Shown: positions 16,898 through 24,566 of the stretch, piece by piece
Layout: each line of letters starts with the position of its first letter
Numbering within the stretch: position 1 is the first letter of the stretch
DNA from: Nitrospirota bacterium
GTDB taxonomy: Bacteria; Nitrospirota; Thermodesulfovibrionia; Thermodesulfovibrionales; UBA6898
Assembly: GCA_004321925.1 (NCBI GenBank)
Contig: SCQH01000014.1
Location: 30,809-94,808, forward strand
Direction of reading: 5' to 3'
Length of the DNA stretch: 64,000 nucleotides
Translations under genes and position numbers: made by a program
Notes under the pieces: generated by a model
The model's input: the letters and a program-made list of their open reading frames with translations, nothing else
Database searches by the model: none
What the model was told of the DNA's origin: nothing

Positions 16898-18364
16898 ATG
16901 ACTGATGAGCATACAGAAAATATCCCGGCAGAAAGCGCTGAAAGCTTTGCAGAGCTTTTTGAGAAGAGCAACAGGCAGACCGAGAGGCTTCGCCCCGGCC
17001 AGAAGGTCAGGGCTGAGGTGGTCAGCATCTCGGGCGACCTCGTATACATAGACCTCGGCGGAAAGAGCGAGGGGGTCATCAACCTCAGTGAGTTCACGGA
17101 CAAGGAAGGCGTCGTCACCGTCAAGACCGGGGACAGCATCGAGGCCTTTTTTGTGTCGGTCCAAAACGGCATCAGGAAGCTCACGACCATTGTCAGCGGG
17201 TACTCGGCTGTTTCTCTGAACAACATCAGGGATGCCTTTGAGGCAAATATCCCGGTTTCCGGCGAGGTGAGGCGGGAGGTCAAGGGCGGCTTCGAGGTCT
17301 CTGTCGGCGGGGTCAGGTCTTTTTGTCCTTTTTCCCAGATCGATCTGAGGGGCGGCCGTGAGGGAGGTGTCTATCTCGGGATGACCTTTCCGTTCAAGGT
17401 GCTCGAGTTCAAGGAGAACGGAAGGAATATCGTCCTTTCAAGAAGGGCAGTGCTTGACCAGGAAAGACTGGTGAAGATCGAGGAATTCAAGAAGACCCTC
17501 CTCAAGGGCAGCGAAGTGCCGGCAACGGTCGTGTCGCTCCAGAAGTTCGGGGCCTTTGTGGACCTCGGCGGCATCGACGGCCTGATCCCGATCAGTGAGC
17601 TTGCCTGGGAACGGGTACCTCTGGCCAGCGATGTCCTGTCGGTCGGTCAGCAGATCACCGCAAAGATCATATCAGCGGACTGGGATGCCAACCGGATCAC
17701 CTTAAGCCTGAAGGCCATGCAGCAGGACCCCTGGACAGGGGTTGCAGACAGGTATCCTGCTGACAGCAAGGTGAAGGGTGTCATTACCCGACTGTCTCCT
17801 TTCGGGGCCTTTGTCAAGCTCGAAGCCGGGATCGAGGGGCTTGTTCATATCTCGAACCTTGGAGCCGGGAGAAGGATCAATCACCCGAAAGAGGTTGTCG
17901 CCGTCGGCCAGGAAGTGGAGGTCTATGTCCTGGCTGCTGATGCAGCAGCGAGGAAGATTTCTCTTTCTCTTCAGCCGAAGGTGGAGCCGAAAAAGATCGA
18001 ACTGCCGGAAGTCGGGGCCGTGCTTGACGGCGTCGTTGACAAGGTGATGCCTTTCGGTGTCTTTGTGAAGATGAGCAGCGGGCTTACCGGTCTGGTCCCT
18101 AATTCAGAGACCGGGACAGCCGGCGGGACCGACCTCAAAAAGGTATTTCCTGCAGGTTCTGCGATACAGACGATCGTCACCGAGGTCGATACGACGAGCG
18201 GCAAGGTCCGCCTGAGCCGCAAGGCCCTTTCTGAAAAGAGCGACGAAGGCGAGTATAAGGAATATCTCAACACGGTCAAAAAGACCGAAAGCAGTTCCGG
18301 TGGTCTGGGGAGCCTAGGCGAGTTGCTTAAGGCAAAGATGGACGAAAAGAAACAGTCCGCCTAA
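16898..18364 (+). CDS. 30S ribosomal protein S1-like protein, five S1 domains
   Basis: 488 residues with five S1 (OB-fold) RNA-binding domains at about 32-98, 112-188, 200-276, 285-358 and 366-440. Domains 3 and 4 are the most canonical (KFGAFVDLGG-DGLIPISEL and PFGAFVKLE-GIEGLVHISNL). Ribosomal S1 usually has four to six such domains, so this is probably the main S1 or a close paralogue. GAGG lies 10 bp ahead of ATG 16898. The stop codon shares bases with the stop of the converging P-loop gene. Confidence 0.82.
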   Translation: MTDEHTENIPAESAESFAELFEKSNRQTERLRPGQKVRAEVVSISGDLVYIDLGGKSEGVINLSEFTDKEGVVTVKTGDSIEAFFVSVQNGIRKLTTIVSGYSAVSLNNIRDAFEANIPVSGEVRREVKGGFEVSVGGVRSFCPFSQIDLRGGREGGVYLGMTFPFKVLEFKENGRNIVLSRRAVLDQERLVKIEEFKKTLLKGSEVPATVVSLQKFGAFVDLGGIDGLIPISELAWERVPLASDVLSVGQQITAKIISADWDANRITLSLKAMQQDPWTGVADRYPADSKVKGVITRLSPFGAFVKLEAGIEGLVHISNLGAGRRINHPKEVVAVGQEVEVYVLAADAAARKISLSLQPKVEPKKIELPEVGAVLDGVVDKVMPFGVFVKMSSGLTGLVPNSETGTAGGTDLKKVFPAGSAIQTIVTEVDTTSGKVRLSRKALSEKSDEGEYKEYLNTVKKTESSSGGLGSLGELLKAKMDEKKQSA

Positions 18365-18906
18365 TTAAAGAGCGTCTGCTCCTTGCTTCCGAGCACGGAG
18401 CAGATCGACCGGGCCAGGTCCTTGTCGACGGAGAAGGCCCCGTCGTGATGCAGATCGATGATGATATCGATCTTGTCTATCAGCTTTCCCATGTATTTCA
18501 TGCAGCCGACTATCTGGATCACCCGGGTGTTCGGTCTGTCGAGCAGTCTGCCGATAAGCTCCATCTGGCTGCTGCTTCTGCCGTATATTTCGTCGATGAT
18601 CAGGATCATGGGGGAGTCCATCTCCAGGAGCTTCTTCATGTCGTCCACAACGGTGAGATCGCTTTTCAGTGAATTGATGTACAGCAGGTACTTCTCATAG
18701 CTGACCGGCCTTTTTTTCCCTTCATAGTCGAATGGATTCCCGACATAATAGACATGGGGCTCGTCCTTGACCGCCTTCATGGTATTGGTGATCTTGCCGA
18801 CACCCTGTATGCCGCGGATAAGGATGTTCTTATGAGACTGCAGGGCCTTTCTGATATTGGCAGGGTTGTCCGCAGTAAATTCGATCTCGATGCCCTTGGC
18901 CTTCAT
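18361..18906 (-). CDS. P-loop NTPase-like protein of unknown function
   Basis: 181 residues. A Walker-A-like loop GIQGVGKIT (about residue 33) and a Walker B strand MILIIDEI (about 100) indicate a P-loop ATPase fold, with a possible sensor segment TRVIQIVGCM. In the Walker A the residue after the lysine is Ile followed by Thr, whereas GK[ST] is the rule, so nucleotide binding may be altered. Too short for a full AAA+ module (no C-terminal lid). Converges on the S1 gene with overlapping stops. I do not recognise the family. Confidence 0.65.
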   Translation of the reverse strand: MKAKGIEIEFTADNPANIRKALQSHKNILIRGIQGVGKITNTMKAVKDEPHVYYVGNPFDYEGKKRPVSYEKYLLYINSLKSDLTVVDDMKKLLEMDSPMILIIDEIYGRSSSQMELIGRLLDRPNTRVIQIVGCMKYMGKLIDKIDIIIDLHHDGAFSVDKDLARSICSVLGSKEQTLFN

Positions 18907-18977
18907 GTGCTTATTGTAACACCCCCATAATTTTTTGTGAATTGCAAAAAACTAAGAACATTATGAACCGTTGTTGT

Positions 18978-19154
18978 CAGTTGACAGTACTGCCTTTCGC
19001 TCCGGCAGCCCTTTTTCTGCCGCTCTAGGCTCATTGCGCTACAGTCGTGAAACTCGCCCTCCGGGCTCAGACACTCCCGACTGTTTAACGCTCCATTTCG
19101 CCAAGACCGGAAACGAAAAAAGGGCAATGTCGCTTAAGGCAGCACTGTCAACTG
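18978..19154. repeat. MITE-like element with 19-bp terminal inverted repeats
   Basis: The left end CAGTTGACAGTACTGCCTT (18978-18996) and right end AAGGCAGCACTGTCAACTG (19136-19154) are inverted copies with one mismatch. Inside, a weaker inverted match (GCCCTTTTT on the left; its complement near 19113-19125) continues the symmetry. Length 177 bp, non-coding, in the gap between the P-loop gene and alanine dehydrogenase. No convincing target-site duplication is visible. The short minus-strand reading frame here lacks coding character. The rest of the 274-bp gap holds nothing I can identify. Confidence 0.55.
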
Positions 19155-19180
19155 CAGATCATGGTGTCAGGGGAATGCGG

Positions 19181-20269
19181 CTATTTGAAGGGGATACCCA
19201 GAGCTTCTGCGAGGGCCTTGAGCTGTATAGCTCCATTGCGAATATTGAGGCCGCTCCTGAGCTCAGCATTCTCGTTGAGGGCCCGGTCTATGCCCAGGCC
19301 GGCGAGAAGTCTGATGTAAGGGAGGGTCGCGTTCGTGAGGGCAAGTGTTGCGGTGACCGGATAGGCCCCGGGCATGTTTGCCACCGTATAGTGAAGTATG
19401 CCGTCCACCCGGTAGACCGGATCGTCATGGGTCGAAGGTCTTGAGGTCTCGGCGCATCCGCCCTGATCAATGGATACGTCAACGATGACCGAGCCTTTTT
19501 TCATGGTCCCGAGCATCTCTTTTGTTATCAGCACCGGGGTCCTGCCGCCCGGGACGAGCATGGCACCGATAATGAGATCGGCTCCTCTTATTTCGTCCGA
19601 GACCGCAGCGGAGGTGGCGGGTCCTGTCTTTACAGTACCGTTGAAGAGTTCGTCTATTGCATGGAGTTTATCAAGTCCCCTGTTGAGCACGACCGTATCC
19701 ATGCCGAGTCCCCTGCTGATGCGCGCAGCATTCGTGCCGACCACCCCGGCGCCGAGTATGACCGCCCTGGCAGGCCTGACCCCGGTTGCCCCGGGGGGGA
19801 GCATCCCTGTCCCGCCGTGCACTGCCTGCAGAAAATAGGAGCCGACGAGGGGGGCCATCCTCCCGGCGATCTCGCTCATGGGGGTCAGCAGCGGCAGACT
19901 GCCGTTCTTCCTGACCGTCTCATAGCCGATGGCCGTTACATTCCGGCCCAGGAGGAACTCGGTCAGTTCCCTGTTCGGGGCCAGGTGCAGATAGGTGAAC
20001 AGGGCCTGGCCGTCGCGAAAAAGATGGTATTCAGAGGGCAGGGGCTCCTTCACCTTGACGATAAGGTCGGCCCGGCCAAAAAGGGTCTCCCGCGGAACAA
20101 TATCCGCGGCTACTGCACTATAATCCTCATCCCGAAATCCGCTGCCGTCCCCGGCGCGGGTTTCGACCAGGACCGAATGCCCGTCTTTCCTGAGTTCCGC
20201 GGCCCCGCCAGGGGTGAGGGCGACCCGGTGCTCCTCCTTCTTTACCTCCCTGGGGACGCCGATGATCAC
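19181..20269 (-). CDS. ald: Alanine dehydrogenase
   Basis: 362 residues. N-terminal motif IGVPREVKKEEHRVALTP, substrate-site residues K74 (VKVKEP) and H95 (FTYLHLAPN), and the Rossmann NAD-binding loop GAGVVG near 172-177. It catalyses reversible NAD-dependent deamination of alanine to pyruvate and ammonia in the cytoplasm. Starts with GTG at 20269, only 1 bp after the stop of the upstream host-attachment-family gene, so both are likely one transcript. Confidence 0.93.
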   Translation of the reverse strand: MIIGVPREVKKEEHRVALTPGGAAELRKDGHSVLVETRAGDGSGFRDEDYSAVAADIVPRETLFGRADLIVKVKEPLPSEYHLFRDGQALFTYLHLAPNRELTEFLLGRNVTAIGYETVRKNGSLPLLTPMSEIAGRMAPLVGSYFLQAVHGGTGMLPPGATGVRPARAVILGAGVVGTNAARISRGLGMDTVVLNRGLDKLHAIDELFNGTVKTGPATSAAVSDEIRGADLIIGAMLVPGGRTPVLITKEMLGTMKKGSVIVDVSIDQGGCAETSRPSTHDDPVYRVDGILHYTVANMPGAYPVTATLALTNATLPYIRLLAGLGIDRALNENAELRSGLNIRNGAIQLKALAEALGIPFK

Positions 20270-20270
20270 G

Positions 20271-20708
20271 CTATTTGAAGTGTCCGAGTATCTCAGATTT
20301 CTCGACCTTTGTCAGGTCCAGTGTGATGTTCTTGTTCAGCTTTGCCCTTACCGACGAATCCAGGTTCCCGAGGATCTGTCCGTTTATCTGTTTGCCGGCT
20401 GCCAGGTACCACCCGTCGCAGGCAGTTCTTGTGATGAGTGAATTAATGTCCCTCGCAATGAGCTTCAATGCCCTCCGGGAGTTCTCAAGCTCAATATTAT
20501 GCGGTTCGCCAGAATGTGTCGAAAGTCCGTTCTGGCCTCCGGTCCCGAAGCGTCCGAGACTATCGCTGACCTTCTCCGACATCCTGCCATGTCCTTCCAG
20601 TGTGTCGTAGCTTTCGACCAGCTCCAGCCGTGGACTCTCTGCAGGTTCTTTGATCAACCGGTATGCCTTGAAATGACCAAGATCAACAGCAACGATCAGT
20701 CTGTTCAT
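20271..20708 (-). CDS. Host-attachment-family protein (PF10116-like)
   Basis: 145 residues. The N-terminal strand LIVAVDLGHFKAYRLIKEP and the C-terminal part (YLAAGKQINGQILGNLDSSVRAKLNKNITLDLTK, split by a helix) fit the PF10116 'protein required for attachment to host cells' fold, related to eRF1/Pelota-like domains. Function is poorly known, and the name comes from plant-associated bacteria, so a host role here should not be assumed. A good ribosome site (GGAGG) precedes ATG 20708. First gene of the unit with ald. Confidence 0.6.
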   Translation of the reverse strand: MNRLIVAVDLGHFKAYRLIKEPAESPRLELVESYDTLEGHGRMSEKVSDSLGRFGTGGQNGLSTHSGEPHNIELENSRRALKLIARDINSLITRTACDGWYLAAGKQINGQILGNLDSSVRAKLNKNITLDLTKVEKSEILGHFK

Positions 20709-20796
20709 ATGCAGCCTCCTTTGACGTTGTCTTAATTACATTATATGAGATTTACCGGATGCTGGCAAGAAAGGTCGGAGAAAGGGGGTGAAGAAC

Positions 20797-20822
20797 AAAA
20801 AAAAGGGGGGCTTTCGCCCCCC
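20797..20822 (-). terminator. Intrinsic terminator of the outer-membrane barrel gene
   Basis: Read on the minus strand, GGGGGGC-GAAA-GCCCCCC is followed by eight T (A-run at 20797-20804 on the plus strand). It lies 16 bp beyond the stop of the minus-strand gene at 20838. Confidence 0.9.
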
Positions 20823-20837
20823 GTGATAAAGCAGGAA

Positions 20838-22457
20838 CTAGAAGGTTACATCAAAGGTGAAATAGATATCGTGTGCGGTCTTGACGGGCGCGAACAGCTG
20901 TGTCTTTGAGGGATCAAAGGCGTTTAAGTCCTTGATCTTCTTCGGTTCTCCAACCCAGTTGTTGCTGCCGGTGTAGTCGAAGCTGTAGTACTGGTAGCCG
21001 AGCCTCACAAAGGCCTTGCCCTTTTTCGAGAACGGCTTCTGCTTCAGCTCCTGGATGATATATGCCTCATAGACATCACCCCGCGTGCCGAGCTTGCTCG
21101 TCCAGAGGTCGTCTGCTGCCGGCAGCATGCCGATCCAGTACTTTGAGCCGTGGTTATACTCAAGGCCTATCTTCGTGCCGGTCGCATTGAAATCATAACG
21201 GCCGCCGAGATAAACGGCTCCGCCGGTATGGCTCTTCCTGTCTACAGCAAGGGTCGACGGATCATCATCATAGAGAAGACCGAAGCCTGCATTGATCGGC
21301 GCGCCGCCATTGATGCTGAAGAACGGAAGGCCAAAGGTGTTGGTGTTGGGGTGAGAACTGCTCATCGTTGCTGAGGCAAAGAGATTGAGGTCTCCGTTGC
21401 CGAGCTTCGGCAGTCTCGCAAGGACAACGCCGCCGAACCAGTCGATATCACCCATATTGGTCGTGACCGGTATGTTCAGGCCGGCGAAGCTCCCGCCGTC
21501 AGAAGGGACGTTGAAGATATTAAAGCCCCTCTGCCACTGGAGTTCTGCATGCAGGTTGTCGGTGTCAAAAGGCACCACCTGGATGCCCAGGAAATCGGTG
21601 TCCTTGATGCTGTTGAACTGGCTCTTGAAGCCGCTGTCAAAGCCGCGGCCATAGCAGATCTTTGCATAGGCGCCGGGCAGTGCATCGATGTCGGGTGCAG
21701 CGCCGACGGTCAGACCGTCAAAGGCATAGTCGACCATGAGGCCGGGGATGCCGGCATTGCCGATCTTCTCGGTGTTCTGTTTGAGGTTCGTCGGTACGCC
21801 GCCCGTGGACGGCCTTCTGCCGACGGAGAACCATACCGGGGCGCCGCCGATGTTGGACCAGGTAGCATAGGCCTGATCAACCCTGAGCGCATTATCGGAA
21901 GGAACATGGCCGATGATGCCGTCAAATACCCCGAAGCCTCTGTCAGCAAAGAACCCATTGATAGGGGTGATCGTCTCATGTCCCCAGATCTTGTACATGA
22001 GGAGCCGTGCCTTGACTGTAACGTCCTCGGTAGCATTGGCCTTCAGATTCAGTCCAAAACGGTTCAGCAGCAGGGAATCGTTCTTGACCGTATACCCGGG
22101 TAATCCCTGTGTGAAAAAAGCAGTGGTCGCCCCCGGAAAAGGGAAGTTTGGGACAGGATACTGAGCACCGGGGTTATACTGCATATAGTCGTGGATCTTG
22201 CCCCTGAGGGAATCGAACCGGAAGCGATAGTCGCCGCCGATCTCCAGCCATGACGGCATGGCCCCCTTGTCAGCCTTCTTGTCGGCTGCAACTGCCGGCT
22301 TTTCAGCTGTCTTCATCTCATTCATCTGTTTCTTCAGTGCGTCAAGTTCCCTCGACATGTCATCGATCTTCTTCATAAGGTCCGACTGGTCCATTGCAAA
22401 GACCGGCAGGGGAAGAAGAAGTGCCAGCGAAATGATTACTGCAAAAAATACTCTCAT
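20838..22457 (-). CDS. Outer-membrane beta-barrel protein (DUF3373-like porin)
   Basis: About 539 residues. A signal peptide (about 1-20, ending PVFA|MDQ) is followed by a short coiled coil (about 24-50), a Lys/Ala-rich spacer, and a long region of alternating hydrophobic residues with aromatic belts. It ends ...IYFTFDVTF, a C-terminal Phe typical of outer-membrane barrels. The pattern (coiled coil then barrel with GGDYRFRFDS and GLEYNHGSKYW) resembles DUF3373 proteins of delta-proteobacteria and Nitrospirota. AGGAGGT sits 3 bp before ATG 22457, ruling out the slightly longer reading. A terminator follows. Transported solute unknown. Confidence 0.72.
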   Translation of the reverse strand: MRVFFAVIISLALLLPLPVFAMDQSDLMKKIDDMSRELDALKKQMNEMKTAEKPAVAADKKADKGAMPSWLEIGGDYRFRFDSLRGKIHDYMQYNPGAQYPVPNFPFPGATTAFFTQGLPGYTVKNDSLLLNRFGLNLKANATEDVTVKARLLMYKIWGHETITPINGFFADRGFGVFDGIIGHVPSDNALRVDQAYATWSNIGGAPVWFSVGRRPSTGGVPTNLKQNTEKIGNAGIPGLMVDYAFDGLTVGAAPDIDALPGAYAKICYGRGFDSGFKSQFNSIKDTDFLGIQVVPFDTDNLHAELQWQRGFNIFNVPSDGGSFAGLNIPVTTNMGDIDWFGGVVLARLPKLGNGDLNLFASATMSSSHPNTNTFGLPFFSINGGAPINAGFGLLYDDDPSTLAVDRKSHTGGAVYLGGRYDFNATGTKIGLEYNHGSKYWIGMLPAADDLWTSKLGTRGDVYEAYIIQELKQKPFSKKGKAFVRLGYQYYSFDYTGSNNWVGEPKKIKDLNAFDPSKTQLFAPVKTAHDIYFTFDVTF

Positions 22458-22489
22458 GAAAACCTCCTTTAACAAGATTATTTTACGGC

Positions 22490-22807
22490 TTAACAGCCTG
22501 GTTTTGTGCCTCTGAGGTCATTGGTGTCCCTGATGAGCTTTTTCCCGTCCTTCTCCGTGTAACGGATCTTGACCTCGTCGCCCTTGAAGAGCCTGTCGTC
22601 GAGCTTCTGCAGGGCCTTGTCGCTTTCAATGCTGAAGGTCATCTCCTTGCCGTCGTCCGCAGTGATGGTCACTGTCTTGGCCTCAAGATCATATCCGGAT
22701 ATCTTGCCCTTTACCGAGCTCTTCTCGGCTGACAGTGCAATGCCGGCAGAGATCGAGAGACAGAACAGGATCATCGTCAGCAGCGTCACGAACCTTAAAC
22801 TTTTCAT
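22490..22807 (-). CDS. Small exported protein of unknown function
   Basis: 105 residues. A signal peptide (about 1-26, ending ALSA|EKS) is followed by a small all-beta domain (KGKISGYDLEAKTVTITADDGKEMTFSIES), similar in pattern to OB-fold or DUF1344/DUF5666-type periplasmic domains. AGGAGG ahead of ATG 22807 fixes the start. Only 32 bp separate it from the barrel gene, so they are probably one transcript. The protein ends in Cys. Function not recognised. Confidence 0.65.
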   Translation of the reverse strand: MKSLRFVTLLTMILFCLSISAGIALSAEKSSVKGKISGYDLEAKTVTITADDGKEMTFSIESDKALQKLDDRLFKGDEVKIRYTEKDGKKLIRDTNDLRGTKPGC

Positions 22808-22840
22808 ACTTCCTCCTGATGGTAAGACGATTAATGTATA

Positions 22841-22881
22841 CACTGCTTCATGCCGGTTCATACCAGTCCGGCGATGCAGTG
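22841..22881 (-). promoter_or_regulatory. Symmetric hairpin in the leader of the small exported-protein gene
   Basis: CACTGC (22841-22846) pairs with GCAGTG (22876-22881), and GCCGG (22852-22856) pairs with CCGGC (22868-22872), about 34 bp upstream of the minus-strand start at 22807. It could be an RNA leader structure or an operator. The remainder of the 365-bp gap 22808-23172 is AT-rich between the two divergent units and shows no gene. Confidence 0.35.
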
Positions 22882-23172
22882 CCTTTCCTTAAATTGTAGT
22901 CAAAACCTGCTATTTTTCTACCATTAAATATATCGTATCCGGTTTTCAAAGTCAATGAAATTCTAAACAATAAAATAATGCAATAAGCATACCAAAAAAG
23001 TTCATGCTGCCGCAGGCAGGGAGTATCATTAATCCGGCCCGATCCCGGGCCCTGCAGGGCAGGTTTCTTCAAAAAAACATCATGCTTCTGCTATCATCGA
23101 TATACCCGGAATTCAGCGTCAGAATAAAGGCCTCATCCATAATGACGCGGGGTGACATCTTTCGGAGATATA

Positions 23173-23817
23173 ATGATAAAACTGATCATGTTTGACCTCG
23201 ACGGAACACTGGTGGACTCGGGCCTTGATCTTGCCAATGCCCTGAACCATGCAACAGTCCCCTTTGGCTATCCGGAACTTTCGGTGGAGCAGACAAAGTG
23301 TCTTGTCGGCGACGGGGTCAACCAGCTGATAGAAAAGGCGGTCGGCCAGGGCAACAATGATGTAGCGGCAAAGGTCCTTCAGAGATTCGTTGAGTATTAT
23401 TCCCGGCACCTTACCGATCACACCCGTCCCTATCCCGGGGTGAGGGAGACCCTGGCAGGATTAAGCGGCTATAAAAAAGCGGTTGTGTCGAACAAGATGG
23501 AGGCCATGTCCCGGAAGATACTCGATGACCTCGGGCTGCTGGTCTTCTTTGACCTGGTCCTCGGCAGCGACAGCGTTGAGGAGAGAAAGCCGTCGCCGAT
23601 GCCCCTGCTCAGGGCCATGGAACTTCTGTCCGTCCCGCCGCACGAGGCGGTCATGGTCGGCGACAGTAGTCATGATATCACTGCAGGCAGGTCGGCCGGC
23701 AGCATGACGGTCGCTGTTTCGTACGGGTTCCGGGAGCGCAGCACCCTCAGCAATGCGGACCATATCATCGATTCCCCGGCCGGGCTGCTTCCCCTCGTGC
23801 AGCGGCATGGTCCATAA
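23173..23817 (+). CDS. gph: HAD-superfamily phosphatase, phosphoglycolate phosphatase-like
   Basis: About 214 residues. HAD motif I FDLDGTLVDS near residue 7-16, motif II with VVSNK near 105, motif III lysine in EERKPSPMP and motif IV VGDSSHD. A helical cap sits between motifs I and II, so class C1. This is the Gph/PgpP layout, which dephosphorylates 2-phosphoglycolate, although several related HAD enzymes look alike. ATG 23173 is preferred to an upstream in-frame ATG because GGAG precedes it. Followed closely by the TrmN6-like gene. Confidence 0.8.
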   Translation: MIKLIMFDLDGTLVDSGLDLANALNHATVPFGYPELSVEQTKCLVGDGVNQLIEKAVGQGNNDVAAKVLQRFVEYYSRHLTDHTRPYPGVRETLAGLSGYKKAVVSNKMEAMSRKILDDLGLLVFFDLVLGSDSVEERKPSPMPLLRAMELLSVPPHEAVMVGDSSHDITAGRSAGSMTVAVSYGFRERSTLSNADHIIDSPAGLLPLVQRHGP

Positions 23818-23825
23818 TATCGGGT

Positions 23826-24542
23826 ATGCCGACGACGCTTGATTACATCAGGGACCTGAAACTCTATCAGAACAGGTCCGGGTACCGGTTCTCGGTCGAT
23901 GCGCTCCTCCTCTATGCCTTTGTCCATATGAAGCATGTGCATTGCGCGGCCGATCTCGGCACGGGGTCAGGCATCATCGGGCTTCTGATCGCAAAAAAAT
24001 ACCGTAAGGCGAAGGTCCTCCTCGTGGAACTCCAGGAGTCTCTCGCCCTGCTTGCTGAAGAAAATATCCGGCTGAACGGACTTCACGACAGGGTGTCCCT
24101 GGTGAGTGCCGACATCAGGGATATCAGGGGCAGGCTCGAACCTCAAAGCTGCGACCTGGTGATCTCGAACCCGCCATTCAGAAAGCCGGCCACCGGGCGT
24201 CTCAGTGAAGGGGAGGAAAAGGCAGTTGCCCGGCATGAGCTGAAGATCAGCCTCCCCGACCTTGCCGCGTCAGCCTCATATCTATTAAAGGGGAGGGGAC
24301 GGTTCTTTATGGTCTTTCACCCGGACAGGCTGATCGAGGTGATCGATACGCTGAGGGCTCATTCCCTGGAACCCAAACGCCTGAGGTTCGTGCATAATGA
24401 TGTGAGGTCCGTCTCAAAGATCTTCATGGTCGAGGCGGTCAAGGAGGGCAGACCGGGCCTGAAGCTCGAAACACCGCTCTTCCTCTATGAACGTCAGGGC
24501 GTCTATACGGATGAAGTGAAGAAGATGTACGGCGACCGGTAG
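23826..24542 (+). CDS. tRNA1(Val) (adenine37-N6)-methyltransferase-like (TrmN6/YfiC)
   Basis: 238 residues. The Rossmann methyltransferase motif DLGTGSGIIGLL near residue 40 and the N6-adenine/amide catalytic motif SNPPF near 118 are the TrmN6/YfiC combination. The following PATGRLSEGEEKAVARHE also agrees with that family. Lies 8 bp after the phosphatase gene. Predicted to methylate A37 of a tRNA; target not tested. Confidence 0.78.
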   Translation: MPTTLDYIRDLKLYQNRSGYRFSVDALLLYAFVHMKHVHCAADLGTGSGIIGLLIAKKYRKAKVLLVELQESLALLAEENIRLNGLHDRVSLVSADIRDIRGRLEPQSCDLVISNPPFRKPATGRLSEGEEKAVARHELKISLPDLAASASYLLKGRGRFFMVFHPDRLIEVIDTLRAHSLEPKRLRFVHNDVRSVSKIFMVEAVKEGRPGLKLETPLFLYERQGVYTDEVKKMYGDR

Positions 24543-24566
24543 CAACAACAGGAGAAAAGGAGAGCT

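Noticed and set aside
18903..19127. 74-codon minus-strand frame
   Set aside because: It lies almost entirely within the inverted-repeat element and has no coding signature or ribosome site.
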